This document shows, piece by piece, positions 1-11,041 of a DNA stretch of 64,000 nt (positions are counted from its first letter, which is position 1; each line of letters opens with the position of its first letter). The notes under the pieces were generated by a model. That model worked only from the letters and a program-made list of their open reading frames with translations. It searched no databases and was not told where the DNA came from. The DNA is from Dipteris shenzhenensis (taxonomy: Eukaryota; Polypodiophyta; Polypodiopsida; Gleicheniales): NCBI GenBank assembly GCA_047967505.1, contig CM106539.1; one strand, given 5' to 3'. Both the position numbers and the translations under genes were made by a program.

Positions 1-242
1 CTCCGCATTTCTTTTGTATTGATTGTTCTGTTTTGGACAGACGGAGATATATCATTGTTGCCTCTATATTTGTCTTGGATGAACAATCTATTTACTAGCT
101 TGCACACACATCTATGGTTTTGACATACATACAATTAATGAAGTTTGATGCCGTAGTGAAACACTTCCGCATGTAATTCCTAGGTTCATTTATCAATCTT
201 GTGCTGCAGGATGCCCTCTCGTGGGATTTCCAATTTCTAACA
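1..242 (+). mobile_element. 5' LTR of Copia element A (left end outside window)
   Basis: The stretch ends in CA and is followed directly by a primer-binding site at 243. Its first 21 bases match 2905-2925 with one mismatch, which identifies 2051-2925 as the partner LTR and shows that the window opens inside the LTR. The start of this LTR is not in the window. Confidence 0.7.
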
Positions 243-255
243 TGGTATTAGAGCC
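243..255 (+). promoter_or_regulatory. Primer-binding site (initiator tRNA-Met type) of Copia A
   Basis: TGGTATTAGAGCC differs by one base from the plant Copia consensus TGGTATCAGAGCC, which pairs with the 3' end of initiator tRNA-Met. It lies immediately after the LTR end. Confidence 0.8.
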
Positions 256-499
256 CTGACGGAAGTTCATGGGAAGTGGAGCTTGAAGGCAAGGACGTTG
301 CTCAAGGATGACCTTGATTCATTGCTCGGAGGAATTAACTTCAGACTCTGAAAGATTGTACCCAGGCAAGAGGCTCGGGTTTAGGCAGGTGTCTAAAGGA
401 TTGTACCCATGTGGGAGACTCGGGTTCAGACAGGTGTACAACACTCTAAACTCTCTTCCTTTCACTTCATGTCATAGCCAACAAATATCAGATCCTTAA

Positions 500-1728
500 C
501 TTTGGTGAGCTGGGCAAGCTCGATGGGGCCAATTACCCATTATGGAAAATGAAGGTTCGGAGCCACTTAGTGCTGAGGAAGTCGTGGGTGATTGCGACGG
601 GGACAGAGCTGTTGCCTCAAGCCACAGTGACTAACTCCAGCCACATCAACTACAGCAGTCATGACAACACCAGCGGACCCTATTTTAGTGAGAGCATGGC
701 AGATCCAGGATGTGGAAGCCTTGGCTATCATTGTGGGTATGACAGCAGATGTGGTGCTTCCTCACATATAGATGGTAAACTCTTCTTTCAAGGCCTGGAC
801 AACATCGAGGGACATGTATGAGCTCGACAACAATGCGAGAATCTTGGATGTATGGCATCAACATGGATGTAGGGTATCGGTACAGAAACACATCACCAAG
901 ATGAAGGTGGTGCAGGATCAGCTGACGGCAAGACGAGCTCAACCGAGATGGTAAGGATGTTGCTCAAAGTGCTCCCCCGGAGCTATTATAGTTTTGTGAC
1001 TACAATGGTTGCACGACAAAGAGCAACGCCAATAACTTTTTTTTTTTCAAAGAAGGCAGCGCCAATAACTTTCAAGGAGCTGGTTTCATTGTTATTGCAA
1101 CAAGAAGCTTAGGAAAAGAAATATGAAGGAACGGATAAGGGGACCAAAGAAAAGGGCAAGGGTAAGCCTCACAGGCAAGCCCAAAGATAAATCTTACGAA
1201 GGAGCAGATTCTTCAGATGAAGAGAATAAGAAGAAGAAAAAGAAAGAAAAGAAATGCTTCTATTGTGATGAGCCGAGGCATTTTGTGAAGGATTGCAAAA
1301 AGAAGAACGGTGCTAGCTCAGAGTCAGAGGAGTCAGCTCAATTGGTGGTGGTGAAAGAGGAACTTTTCTTCGTGGCATCTCCCAATGCTACTGAGATTAG
1401 GTCTATGACCTCGATGTTATTGTCAAGATGTCCAACATTGAGGATTGGTCAGGAGAGGAGTCAAAGAATTTTTGTGAAGGTGATGGGCAGTGATGGGTGC
1501 CTAGAACCATCTGGGTGCTTGGCTGGTGTTGCTGACACAGAGGGGGACTCTTCGACAAGACCTGAGGACTCAGAGTCAAACGGAGACTCTCACTTGGAGG
1601 GGAGCAACACAAAACCACACATGGAGCTTCACGGTCCAAGTAATCTGGATTCATGCCTCGGATATAATGTCTTGGGTATGTTGTTTGGTTGTAGACCTAG
1701 ACAGACGAGAGGTAGAAACAAACCCTGA
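500..1728 (+). pseudogene. Copia A gag remnant with zinc knuckle
   Basis: The translation starts near 500 with KLDGANYPLWKMKVRSHL, the usual N-terminal motif of plant Copia Gag (DUF4219/UBN2 type). The middle part is broken into several frames. A Gag tail with a CX2CX4HX4C zinc knuckle is encoded at 1255-1296 (C-FY-C-DEPR-H-FVKD-C), followed by an acidic low-complexity tail. No protease, integrase or reverse transcriptase is found before the 3' LTR, so the element is a non-autonomous gag-only derivative. In intact relatives Gag forms the virus-like particle in the cytoplasm and binds the element RNA. Frames are interrupted and the product is not expected to work. Confidence 0.75.
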
Positions 1729-2050
1729 GATCTTGGTGCCTAAAAGACTTCAAGCTGTTCACCCATCATGAGGGGGATAGTTAGAGGATGCTGGTACCTA
1801 GAGTGCTCAAGTTTGAAGGCGGGTTCGTGACTGAAGGTGGTGGTGCCAACAAGTGCTACCTTGGATCGACCTGTGTACCAGACTGGTGTGCTTATGTGGA
1901 ACCGGACCTGGCGGAGCAGGATCCACTAGTTGAAAAGCTAGGAAAAGAATATGACCACACCAATGTGATCTAGAGGGCTACTACATAGGAGCTACTAGCT
2001 CATCTTCATCGACAGATTGGATCAGGTCAATGTGGGTCGGTGAGAGGGAG
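1729..2050 (+). other. Non-coding internal remainder of Copia A
   Basis: No conserved protein motif is visible. The stretch ends in a purine tract (GTGAGAGGGAG, about 2040-2050) directly before the TGTTGGAT start of the 3' LTR, a plausible polypurine tract for plus-strand priming. Confidence 0.5.
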
Positions 2051-2925
2051 TGTTGGATTAGGGTTGGTCACCTCCCCACCTATGAGCCCCCAAATGAGGA
2101 GTGCATCGGGGGTGTAGACCACAGGACAATACATTGGGTCATGGGGCTGCTATACGGGCAGCACATCGGCTGCCATGTGGGCAGCAGACAAAGGGAGATC
2201 CCTAGCATAGGAGAGCCTCAATGGAGGGCAGATCTGGGCAGGGTTTTAAACAAAAGATTACATCAGCCAGGGTACGGAACAGTACAGACATCTAAGTCAG
2301 CAGTACGGACTGTTTAAAGGCTTTCCAAGACCTGGAACAAGGCTGAACAGAGGCAGAACCAGGGTGGGAAGAAGAAGCAAGGTTTGAGGCTGTTTGGCAG
2401 GGTTTTTGGGGCAGCATAGGGGCAGATGTAGGCCCCTAACAGCCTGGTCCAGTGGTTCGATGACATGTGACCAGGCAGGGCAGCAAGAACCTGCAAGAGA
2501 AGGCCCAGTAGGGCATTTATAGACCTCGCAATTCAATCAGCTGGTAGGGAGGAATTCCGGACGGGCTTGGCTGGTCAGTTTTTTGAAGGGGGATCAGCCC
2601 CTATAAAAGGGGCCATTTGGGCCCCTTCTTGGCATCACTTGGAGCCCTCAAAGGAGCAGAAAGGAGCAGCAGGTAGCCTTCCTTGGGCCTATATTCAGGA
2701 GGTGAAGGAGGCACAAAGAAGCTGCAGACTTAGCTCAGAAGATGCTGCCCACCTAGGCTGACTACCCGGGCAGTAAGGTGGAAGAATCACTGGACAGAAA
2801 GTCTACACAAGCTCAGAGGACCACACAGGCTCAGAGATCTAGAGGTGCCAGGCACATAGTAGGAGGACTTTTGGTAAGATTGGAGGACCACGGTTTGGTG
2901 GGACTCCGCATCTCTTTTGTATTGT
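2051..2925 (+). mobile_element. 3' LTR of Copia A, truncated at its right end
   Basis: It starts with TG after a purine tract. Its last 21 bases match positions 1-21, and similarity stops at about 2925, so the remaining 220 or so bases present in the 5' LTR are missing. A TATA box (TATAAAAGG, 2604-2612) sits in the expected U3/R region, followed by a GC-rich leader. The truncation point abuts unrelated sequence. Confidence 0.65.
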
Positions 2926-3566
2926 GTCAACATCTCCTAATGTCACCTAGAGAGAGGGCCTTGTTTGTGGGTGTGCCCACCGAGGCTAGGGTAGATGAGT
3001 GAGGGCTAGTGTTGTGGGTGTGCCCGCCCCTCTTGTGAGGATTAGGTAGAGTAGGGTTGGCAGGATACCCAGTGCTGGAGGGGTTGCTGCCCACGTGCGG
3101 GGCTGTTCGGGCCTTCTTGAGGCCTTCTATGCTGCCACGTGGCAGCCCCTTTTGAGGCGCCTAGGGAGTCGGCTCCCTGATGAGCAGGTCCGCTGGAGGG
3201 AGAGGGCACATCCCCTCATATAGGCCGGTGCAGCTCCCTGTGGAGGGCCAGTCGGCCCTAGGGCGCCCTGCTTGTCGGCTGGCAGGCCCATGCATTAGGG
3301 CCTTGTGATCACTTGTTTCCGGTGCCTGGCAGAGAAGTAGAGCCAGCCCAGTTTAGCACCTGAGGAGCAGGGTAGTGGAGCAGTTCTTCCACTCCCTTGT
3401 GCTCCCTTCCACTTGGTTGTTGAGCTGTATGTTCTGAGCTCTCGAGCAGCCCATTGGTTCAGAGGTTTTCCCCCAATTGTAGTGGGGTTTTCTCGAGAGA
3501 TCACTTGCAGTTCTCATGTGCCTCTCTCTCCTTTCTCTACTTCACAGTTTGGTGTGTGTGAGGCAT

Positions 3567-3612
<46 letters not shown>

Positions 3613-3947
3613 GTTCATTTCCGCTGCACTTCTCGTTGGCTTGACACCCGAGGAACGGAGGTGTGTTGAGCCAACACATAGAGAGGAGGATTAGGGTGCT
3701 GTTCGGAGGTGTCTTTGAGGAGGAGCGTGTGCAAGGAGTGGACTGTTTGGGTGACCAACAAAGGGGTGACTTTGAAGGGGGTTTTCAGATCAGAGAGGAG
3801 GTGTTTCCAAGGACGGAAAGCGAGGTGAAGGTACATTGGGCTGACAGCCCCTTCATCCTCTTCTTCCGCCTTCTCCTTTCTTCAACCCTCAGTTCCCTTG
3901 TATCCCTTCCATATTCTCTTTCAGGTCATTGTCCTCTTCACTCAACA
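2926..3947 (+). other. Leader-like sequence upstream of Copia B gag
   Basis: There is no coding motif. It contains a degenerate tandem repeat (TGTGGGTGTGCCC at about 2968 and 3014), a 16-bp perfect palindrome with a G-box core (GCTGCCACGTGGCAGC, 3131-3146) and a (TC)n tract. It may be LTR plus leader of the next Copia fragment, but I could not find a partner LTR. Confidence 0.35.
3568..3609 (+). repeat. (TC)n microsatellite
   Basis: About 20 uninterrupted CT dinucleotides. Confidence 0.95.
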
Positions 3948-4790
3948 TGGCAACTTTGACCGAGATGGCATAGAACAAGACTAGAATTCCAGTGTTGTCC
4001 ACGTTCCCGATTGAACGGCAGTTCGATGGCTAAATTACGGCATCTGGCGGGTGGTGATGGAGTCTGTGTTACAGTCATACGACCTGGCAGATTTCATTTT
4101 GATAGGTGTTGCCCGACCAGATCCCCTGGCGAAGGAACTTGGCATCCTGGAGGAGCAGGAGGCCGAGTCCCTGTCTAAGCTCAGGAACCATGTTAATGCC
4201 AGGGTAAGATCATTTATATTTCTTAACTATACTCCTCAAGTGATTAATCATGTGAAGCACATGACACTGGCCAAAAGTATATGGGAGCATTTGGCGTTCA
4301 TGTATAATCGCACCTCTCCCATGAAGAGGGTTTCACTGGAGGTCCAGATGAGGTTGTTGGATCCCAAGAAGTCTTCATCGATGCAGGACCACATCAACAA
4401 GTTACAGGCACTTCAGCAAAAGATCCTCCAGGCAAGGAAGCAGATTTCATCAGAGGACATGACCATTACTCTACTATCCCAGTTATCCTCTCAGTACATG
4501 GCCTTCTATTCATCCTGGATCACCAATGGGGGTGAATGAGTTGAACTGAGAGAAACTGGTCCCCATGGTACTTGACAAGGAGGGGCGCTTCGTCGATAGT
4601 ACCTATGACAGTCAGCCTGAGGCTTTGACAGCCAATTAGAAAGGCAAAAAGCACTTGACAGCTCAAGAACGAGAAGCTCTCAAGGCATCTTGTACTTGTA
4701 CCCGACGTGGCTAGAAAGGTAATTACTGGCGCCAATGTCCCCAAAGGAACGTTGAGGGGTCCAATAACCAAATGGCCAATAGAGTTACTG
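3948..4790 (+). pseudogene. Copia B gag remnant
   Basis: An ATG at 3948 opens MATLTEMA, then a stop and a frameshift near 4029 interrupt the FDG...NYGIWRVVMESV motif typical of Copia Gag. An open stretch from 4051 to 4539 then encodes a helical UBN2-type Gag core (…AKSIWEHLAFMYNRTSPMKR…). Beyond 4540 further stops occur, and a degenerate zinc-knuckle region (SCTCTRRG, stop, KGNYWRQCP) lies near 4690-4742. The fragment ends where the LTR of Copia C begins at 4864. No pol is present. Confidence 0.75.
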
Positions 4791-4863
4791 ATGTGACCAT
4801 GTGTAGTAGCACGAGAAAGGCGCTGCCAATAGGCTTTCTGGTTCCAGATGAAGGATTGCTTGC

Positions 4864-5129
4864 TGTAGGCTATCTCATGGGCTATCCATAGATGCCACTT
4901 ATACCTTGGTATGAGCCTTGTGGACCTAGTTATAGTCAGTTAGGACTATTGGTACAGTTAGTTTATGTACCATCTAGGTCAGTTAGCACGCTTAGTCCAG
5001 TTAGGACAGTTAGCCCTAGGGTTTTGTTACGTTGGCTCTCCCTTGAGCCTCCACACTTCAGTTTTGCAGCAATCTATTATAGCATCTCATTTTTCTCCAT
5101 TGTGCTTCCATTGCTTCCAACACCCAACA
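4864..5129 (+). mobile_element. 5' LTR of Copia C
   Basis: It begins TGTAGGCTATC and ends CCCAACA (TG...CA). A near-identical copy lies at 10785-11040 in the same orientation and a third at 24874-25139 in reverse. The length is 266 bp, short for plant Copia but normal for some lineages. Confidence 0.92.
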
Positions 5130-5130
5130 G

Positions 5131-5142
5131 TGGTACCAGAGC
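5131..5142 (+). promoter_or_regulatory. Primer-binding site of Copia C
   Basis: TGGTACCAGAGC lies one base after the 5' LTR end and differs by one base from the initiator tRNA-Met complement. Confidence 0.85.
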
Positions 5143-6146
5143 AAGTCGGGAATCCATTCCCTCAGCCATTGACATCTTTCCCAAGCTGTTTGGCAGCCTC
5201 TAGAGCTCTCATTCCTGCTGGTCTTGCTGGTTTTCACACTACCACGAGTGTTTGAGACCTTTCCAAGCACTTCTGTCGCGAAAAACCTCATTTTGTCGCA
5301 AGAAGACCGCACTTTGAAGCAACTTCCGCGAAGGAAACACATTTTGGAGCAAATCCAAGCATTTTAATGCGCAAAAACCCTAACTGTACGGAATTCCGTA
5401 CACATTGTACGGACCCGTCAGAACCTTTCAAAAATCCCGTACACATTGTACGGACCTGTCAAAAATTCCGTACAAGTGTACGAATTTGTTAGAAATCTGT
5501 ACAATTGTACAGCTCTATCAAAAATTCCATACAATGTACGTACTGTCAGAAAAATTCGCACGTGTGGAATCCGTACAACTGTCTGGAATCCATACGGGGG
5601 CTACCTCGGGGTGCGCACCAATCATTTCTCAGGTTTTCTAGCATTTCGGAGCTGCCTCGAGCTGCATGCCGGCGTTCGGAGCCATTTGGAGCTACTGAAT
5701 TGATCCGAAGACTTCTCTTTGAGCCCTTCCCTCCTCATTTGGCATCCCTTTGCCTCGGGCTGCGAGCTTCTCTCCATTGGAGCTCTTTCATTCCATTTCG
5801 TGCTCTCCTCCTCGTGGGAGCACTTCTTTTGCTGTAATTCTCATTTCCAGCCCTCATTTTCTCGCTTTCAGAGCCTGTCACTGCTGTACATCATTGGGTA
5901 AGCCGTTGTTGCATTGGCTTTTTCCATTTTCTGCTTCATTTGCATTTTGGAAAGGCCTTGTATTGCCTTGGAAGGCCTCGTGTTGCCTTTGGGGATTTTT
6001 CTTGCAACAAGTACACCTTGGGACAGCAGAGTCTTTTGCACACATAAGCTTTGAAGCTTGGGTAGTTTTTGGGCACTTGATTCTAAGAGGTTGCCTTTCT
6101 CTCATTTGCTTTGCCAATTGGTGCATTTGCCTTGTATTTCAGCACC
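5143..6146 (+). other. Long untranslated leader of Copia C with spaced GTAC dyads
   Basis: About 1 kb separates the primer site from the gag ATG. Positions 5386-5580 hold five or six short inverted repeats built on GTAC half-sites, for example CCGTACACATTGTACGG and CTGTACAATTGTACAG. They are spaced roughly 30-50 bases apart and separated by similar linkers ending in TCAAAAAT. They could be hairpins in the RNA or binding sites in the DNA. The rest shows no motif I recognise. Confidence 0.6.
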
Positions 6147-7110
6147 ATGTCTGGTGGCAAAGATGATTTGTTTGGGCTGATTGTATGACCACATGGGGTA
6201 ATTGGTGCCATCAAGCTTGTCATCGGCCCCATGATGGGACATGTTTTGGTTGCCAAGAATCTGCGGCATATTGTTTCAGGTTCTGAGGCCAGGCCTACAC
6301 GCACTATTACTGGTGCTACACCTACAGCCTCTGCTTCTTCAGGTGATGGTTCTACTGCTACAGCCAGGACTCCTGCACCTCCTGCTCCACGTGCTTTGCC
6401 TTCTTCACACGAGCAAATTCAATGGGATGGTCGTGATGCCAAAGCACATGCCTTGATTGCTCTTTCAGTGAAACGCACTATTATCCCTCATATTCAGTCT
6501 TGCAAGACAGCTAAGCAAGCATGGGATCAGCTTGCATCTTTGTATCAAGTGCGGAATGAGGCGAGGGTTGCCTATCTCTGCAAGTAGTTAAAAGATTTAA
6601 AGCTTGATGAGGGTGGTAACATGGATGCCTATCTCAGTAATGTGAAGGATTTAAAAGAGAAGTTGGCCAACATTGATGAGATTATGTCTGATTCTCAGCT
6701 GGTTTCTAATACCCTTGATGGGTTCCCTGATTCATATCAAGGCTTTGCTACTACATTGAGGTTGGTTGCAAGGGGTGATGCTAATCATTTCTCATTTGGC
6801 CAGCTTGTTGCTCTTCTTCTTCAGGAGGAGCAAAGTCGTGTGAATCGCAATGCTACTATGGCTAGTGATCAAGCATTTGCTGCCCATCAACTGCAAAGCC
6901 CTCTCATTCCCATGCTAATCATTCACATCACGGGATAACAAAAAAAAGAAGAGACGTAACTATTGCACGAAACCTGGACATGATATTTCTGAATGCAGGA
7001 AGCGCATAGCATCTGAAAAGAAAAAGAAAGAGTCTGGTCTTGCAGTATCTAGTTCTTCTAGTGCAGAAGATCGACATGAGTCCGCTAATTTCGCACAAGA
7101 CCACCATTGG
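6147..7110 (+). pseudogene. Copia C gag, broken
   Basis: The chosen start is ATG at 6147 (MSGGKDDLFGLIV). It is followed by an in-frame TGA and, after a second open stretch (6231-6587), by TAG at 6585-6587 where a glutamine codon is expected (YLCK, stop, LKDLKL). The third stretch (6621-6938) contains the UBN2 Gag core with LVSNTLDGFPDSYQGF. The zinc knuckle near 6955-7000 reads RNYC-TKPG-H-DISE-C, so its first cysteine is replaced by arginine. Several stops, a frameshift near 6930 and the lost cysteine make it non-functional. It runs directly into the protease region. Confidence 0.85.
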
Positions 7111-10100
7111 GCTTTCTTGGTTACATGTCAGTATAATCCTGATGTTCATGGTGCTTGTATGGCAGTTCCAGATATTCGTGATGCCTGGTTCTTTGATAGT
7201 GGTGCTAGCAAGCACATCACTTCCTGCAAGAAGTTATTCAGCTCATTGGAGCTTACATCTAAGGGGGGCAGTGTCACATGTGCCAATAATGCATCATATA
7301 CCGTAAAAGGTATTGGGCAAGTTGCTCTTACTTCTGTCTCTCATGGTATTGTCACTCTAACTTTATGTTCCATGCATTCGTAAGAACCTCATTTCTATTT
7401 CAGCCATTGCTACATGTGGCTTTCAGGTTATTTTTGGATGGTGTGAGGTGTGCAGTGTATGATATTCCACATGCCTCTACCCTGGTTTTGACTAGCACAT
7501 TGTCTAGCGGTCTTTACGAACTTGATGCTTATGACAGAATGTTCAAATGATGATGCTGCACTTGCCGATGCACATGCCTTTGCTATTGATTCTACCATGG
7601 CAAATACTCATTTGTGGCATGAGAGGTTTGGGCACCTCAATTTTGGAGCCCCGGTGAATTTATATAAGGAAGGTATGGTTGTGGATCTTCCCAAAATGCA
7701 TATGCCTACCAAACATGTTTGTGAACCATGCTTACTTGGTAAGCTGCACTGTGCTGCGTTTCCCAAGGATGGGAGAGTTAGTGCTTCACGTAAGCTTTAT
7801 CTAGTTCATAGTGATGTTTGTGGACCCATGAGGGTTGCAGCTCTTGGGGGGTTCTACTATTTTGTTACTTTTATTGATGATTTCACCCTGTACACTTGGA
7901 TTTTTGCATTGAAATCCAAGTCTATGTTTCTTTATGCTTCAAGCACTTTATTGCCTTGGCTATAATGAGAGTGGGCTGCACATTGCTCACATTAATACAG
8001 ACAGGGGGAGTGAATACATGTCGAAGGAGTTTGCTGTTTTTTTGACTTCCCGTGGCATTAATCATCGATGGACGGTGCCTTATACTCCTTAACAGAATCC
8101 CGTGAATGAGCAGAAGAATAGATCAACGATGGGAATGGCCATATGCATGTTGAAAGGAAAACATTTCCCTAATAAGTTGTGGTTGGATGCGGTCATGTGT
8201 GCAAATTACATCTTGAATAGATGTCCAACAAAGGCATTGCAGACTATCACACCTTATGAGGCTTGGACGGGTCCTAAGCCTCGCATTTCCCACCTGAAGA
8301 CTTTTGGATGCTTAACTTATGCTCATGTGCCTTCACAGAGACGCACTAAGTTGGATGATAAAGCTGTTCAATGCATTTTTCTTGGGTATAGTTCAAAGAA
8401 CAGGGGCTATAAGCTATATCAGCCCCGCATGGGCAAGTGTTTTGTCAGTCGGGATGTTGTGTTTGATAAATTTTCCACTATGCCTTTGCTGGACTGTCAA
8501 AAACAGCCCGTTGTTGATGCCCCATACATATTTGACAGCTTGACACCTTTGTTTCCATCCAATGCTCAGGATGATGTTCCATCTGAGGTTGTCCCTCCTC
8601 CATCTGTTGGTCATTTACAGCCACATGTGCATGTAGAAATTCAGCCTGATATGCCTATGATTGATCAAGATCATTTGCACAGGGCTCTTGACCAGGAAAG
8701 AGCAAAAATTCAGGAGCCTAAAAAGTTACCCCGTTGGCTCCTTGACACATTAAAAGACAGCAAAACAAGACACTCCTCTGCCAACCCATACGAGAGCAAC
8801 TGTCCGGAAAGAGCATGCTAGTTTTGTTGCTTATGCTTTCGTTGCTACAGCACGCAATGAAGAGCCATTATGTCATCAAGATGCCTTTCAAAATGATTTA
8901 TATATATATATATACCTTTGTAAGCCTAGAATAAGTCTAATCATACAAATTTAGAATTTTTTGTTGTTCTAAAGATCAAAAATCTACACAGAAAATAAAA
9001 GAGAAAATGAAAGAGAAGAAAAACAGAGGTAAACAAAATCTTTTTAAAAAAAACAAAAGGAAGACATACTTAGCAAGCAAAGCAACACTTATGTCATCAT
9101 CAGTGCCCAAGCATAAGTAGCTATACTGGGTTTCTAAAGACCCGCAGAGTCTTTCAAAATGATTGTTGGATGAAGGCCATGCAAGCTGAATTGGATTCTA
9201 TCCATCAGAATGACACTTGGGAGTTGTGTGATTTGCCTTATGGCAAGAATGCCATTGGAACTAAGTGGGTTTACAAGGTCAAACGAAAAGCTGATGGTTC
9301 AGTGGACCGTTACAAAGCCACCTTGTTGCTAAGGGCTATGCTCAGCAGCATGGCATTGACTTTGAGGAGACTTTTACTCCCACTCCCAGGATCACTACCA
9401 TTTGCATTGTTATTGCCTTTGATGCCTACTTTCATTGGCAGATACATCAGCTTGATATTAAGACAGCTTTTCTTCATGGGCATTTGCAGAAAAAGGTCTA
9501 TGTTTCCCAACCTCCTAGCTTTGAGGTTGAAGGTTCTGAAAGCAAGGTATGCCGCTTGAAAAACGACCTCTATGGATTGAAGCAGGCACCTCAGACTTGG
9601 TATTCGAGAATTCATTCTCATTTGCTCACACTTGGCTTTCAGAACAGCCCTACAGAGGCTACTCTTTACATCCGCAAGCGTGGGACAGGTTTGCTGATTT
9701 TATGTGGATGACATGCTTGTAACCGGGACACATGCTCAGCAAATTGCAGATTTTAAAGTTGATTTGCAGCAGACATTTGCTATGTCTAATCTTGGTCTTC
9801 TGCACTACTATCTGAGCATTCAATTTGCTAGTAGTGAGGGGGGCATTTTGATGTCACAATCCAAGTACATTGGACAGCTTTTGCAGTGTTTTCAGTTTGA
9901 GGATTGCAAGCCAGTATCCACATCATTAGAGACTGGTTTTCACTTCTCTTCTAAGAATGGCAACGGTACATGTGATGTCACTCTCTATCAGCAAGTAGGT
10001 GGTTGTTTGATTTACCTATGCCATGCGAGACCTGATCTACAGTGTGCTGTCTCACAGTTGAGCAGATATATGCACAGCCCATCTATGCACCATTGGCATG

Positions 10101-10653
10101 CCGTGAAGTGTGTTTTCAGATATCTTAAAGGCACTCAGCATTTAGGCCTTCTTTATGGGACTGATACTTCACTTGTCATGCATGGATTCACTGATAGTGA
10201 TTGGGCTGGTTGATCTGACACACGTGTGACACATAGTGGCAGATGTTTTATGCTTGGTGATTCATGTGTTTCTTGGTTCAGCAAGAAGCAAAGTACAGTT
10301 GCTACTTCCAGCTGTGACGCTGAGTACGTACAAAGCGGCTTTAATAGCTACAGTGGAGTGTGTTTGGCTTCGAAAGCTACTGCAGATCTTTGTGCATGTC
10401 AGACTGCTCCTACCATCATCTTTACTGATAGTCAGAGTGCTTTGGCTATCGCATGGAATCCAGTTTCCATGCTCGCACAAAGCACATTGAGGTTCACTAT
10501 CACTATGTCAAAGAGCGATTATCAGCAGGTGATATTGTTTTGTCTTATGTTCCCACTAAAGAAAACTTGGCAAATCTTTTTACGAAGGCTCTACCTCGAC
10601 CTAAGTTTGAGGCTTTTCAGCAAGCTTTAAACTTAGTATCTTTTGTAACTTGA
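7111..10653 (+). pseudogene. Copia C pol: protease, integrase, reverse transcriptase, RNase H (broken)
   Basis: Domains appear in Copia order. Aspartic protease: WFFDSGASKHIT near 7186-7220. GAG-pre-integrase zinc region: LWHERFGHLN to CEPCLLGK, 7612-7745. Integrase core: HSDVCGPM near 7807, with the DRGSEY-type second Asp near 8000. The third motif region near 8090 carries a TAA for a conserved Gln and reads NEQKNR. Reverse transcriptase from 9167 includes LDIKTAF, YGLKQAP and VDDMLV (YVDD-type active site, 9700-9715, at a frameshift). RNase H: FTDSDWAG near 10187, then a TGA, and SKKQSTVATSS. The C-terminal tail with FTKALPRPKFEAF ends at 10653. Frameshifts near 7380, 7921, 9320, 9695 and 10320, plus a 252-bp insertion at 8899, kill the frame. 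In active relatives this polyprotein cuts itself, copies the RNA and integrates the cDNA. Confidence 0.9.
8899..9150. mobile_element. 252-bp retroposon-like insertion with 14-bp target duplication
   Basis: The Copia C pol sequence is interrupted here. The 14 bases CTTTCAAAATGATT occur on both sides (8885-8898 and 9151-9164), and the inverted copy of the family (14503-16073) has the uninterrupted site. One end is a (TA)n run (8898-8914). Read on the minus strand this is a simple-repeat tail, the layout of a SINE inserted by target-primed reverse transcription. No tRNA-like A/B boxes could be recognised with certainty, and no ORF is present. Confidence 0.7.
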
Positions 10654-10769
10654 TCTGTTGTACTTTGTACAATCATAGGTTGCTATATCCTACGGTACGT
10701 ACATGTGCAACTATGACACTAGATATTTAGGTATCTTGAGCCATGTCTAGGATACTTCAGCCCTCCATA

Positions 10770-10784
10770 CCATGGAGGGGGGTT
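10770..10784 (+). promoter_or_regulatory. Polypurine tract of Copia C
   Basis: CATGGAGGGGGG lies directly before the 3' LTR and is the expected plus-strand primer. Confidence 0.65.
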
Positions 10785-11040
10785 TGTAGGCTATCTCATG
10801 GGCTATCCGTAGATGCCACTTATACCTTGGTATGAGCCTTGTAGGCCTAGTTATAGTCAGTTAGGACTATTGGTACAGTTAGTTCATGTACCATCTAGGT
10901 CAGTTAGGACAGTTAGCCCTAGGGTTTTGTTACGTTGGCTCTCCCTTTAGCCTCCACACTTCAGTTTTGCAGCAATCTATTACAGCATCTCGTTTTTCTC
11001 CATTGTACTTCCATTTTTGAGCTTCCATTGCTTCCAACAC
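10785..11040 (+). mobile_element. 3' LTR of Copia C, missing its last bases
   Basis: Same sequence as 4864-5129, with an internal deletion of a few bases (the TTAGCACGC...CAGT stretch), a small insertion near 11010 and scattered changes. It stops at CTTCCAACAC. The terminal CCAACA is replaced at about 11041 by Gag-coding sequence of Copia D, so the right end was lost in a rearrangement and no target duplication can be checked. Confidence 0.88.
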
Positions 11041-11041
11041 C

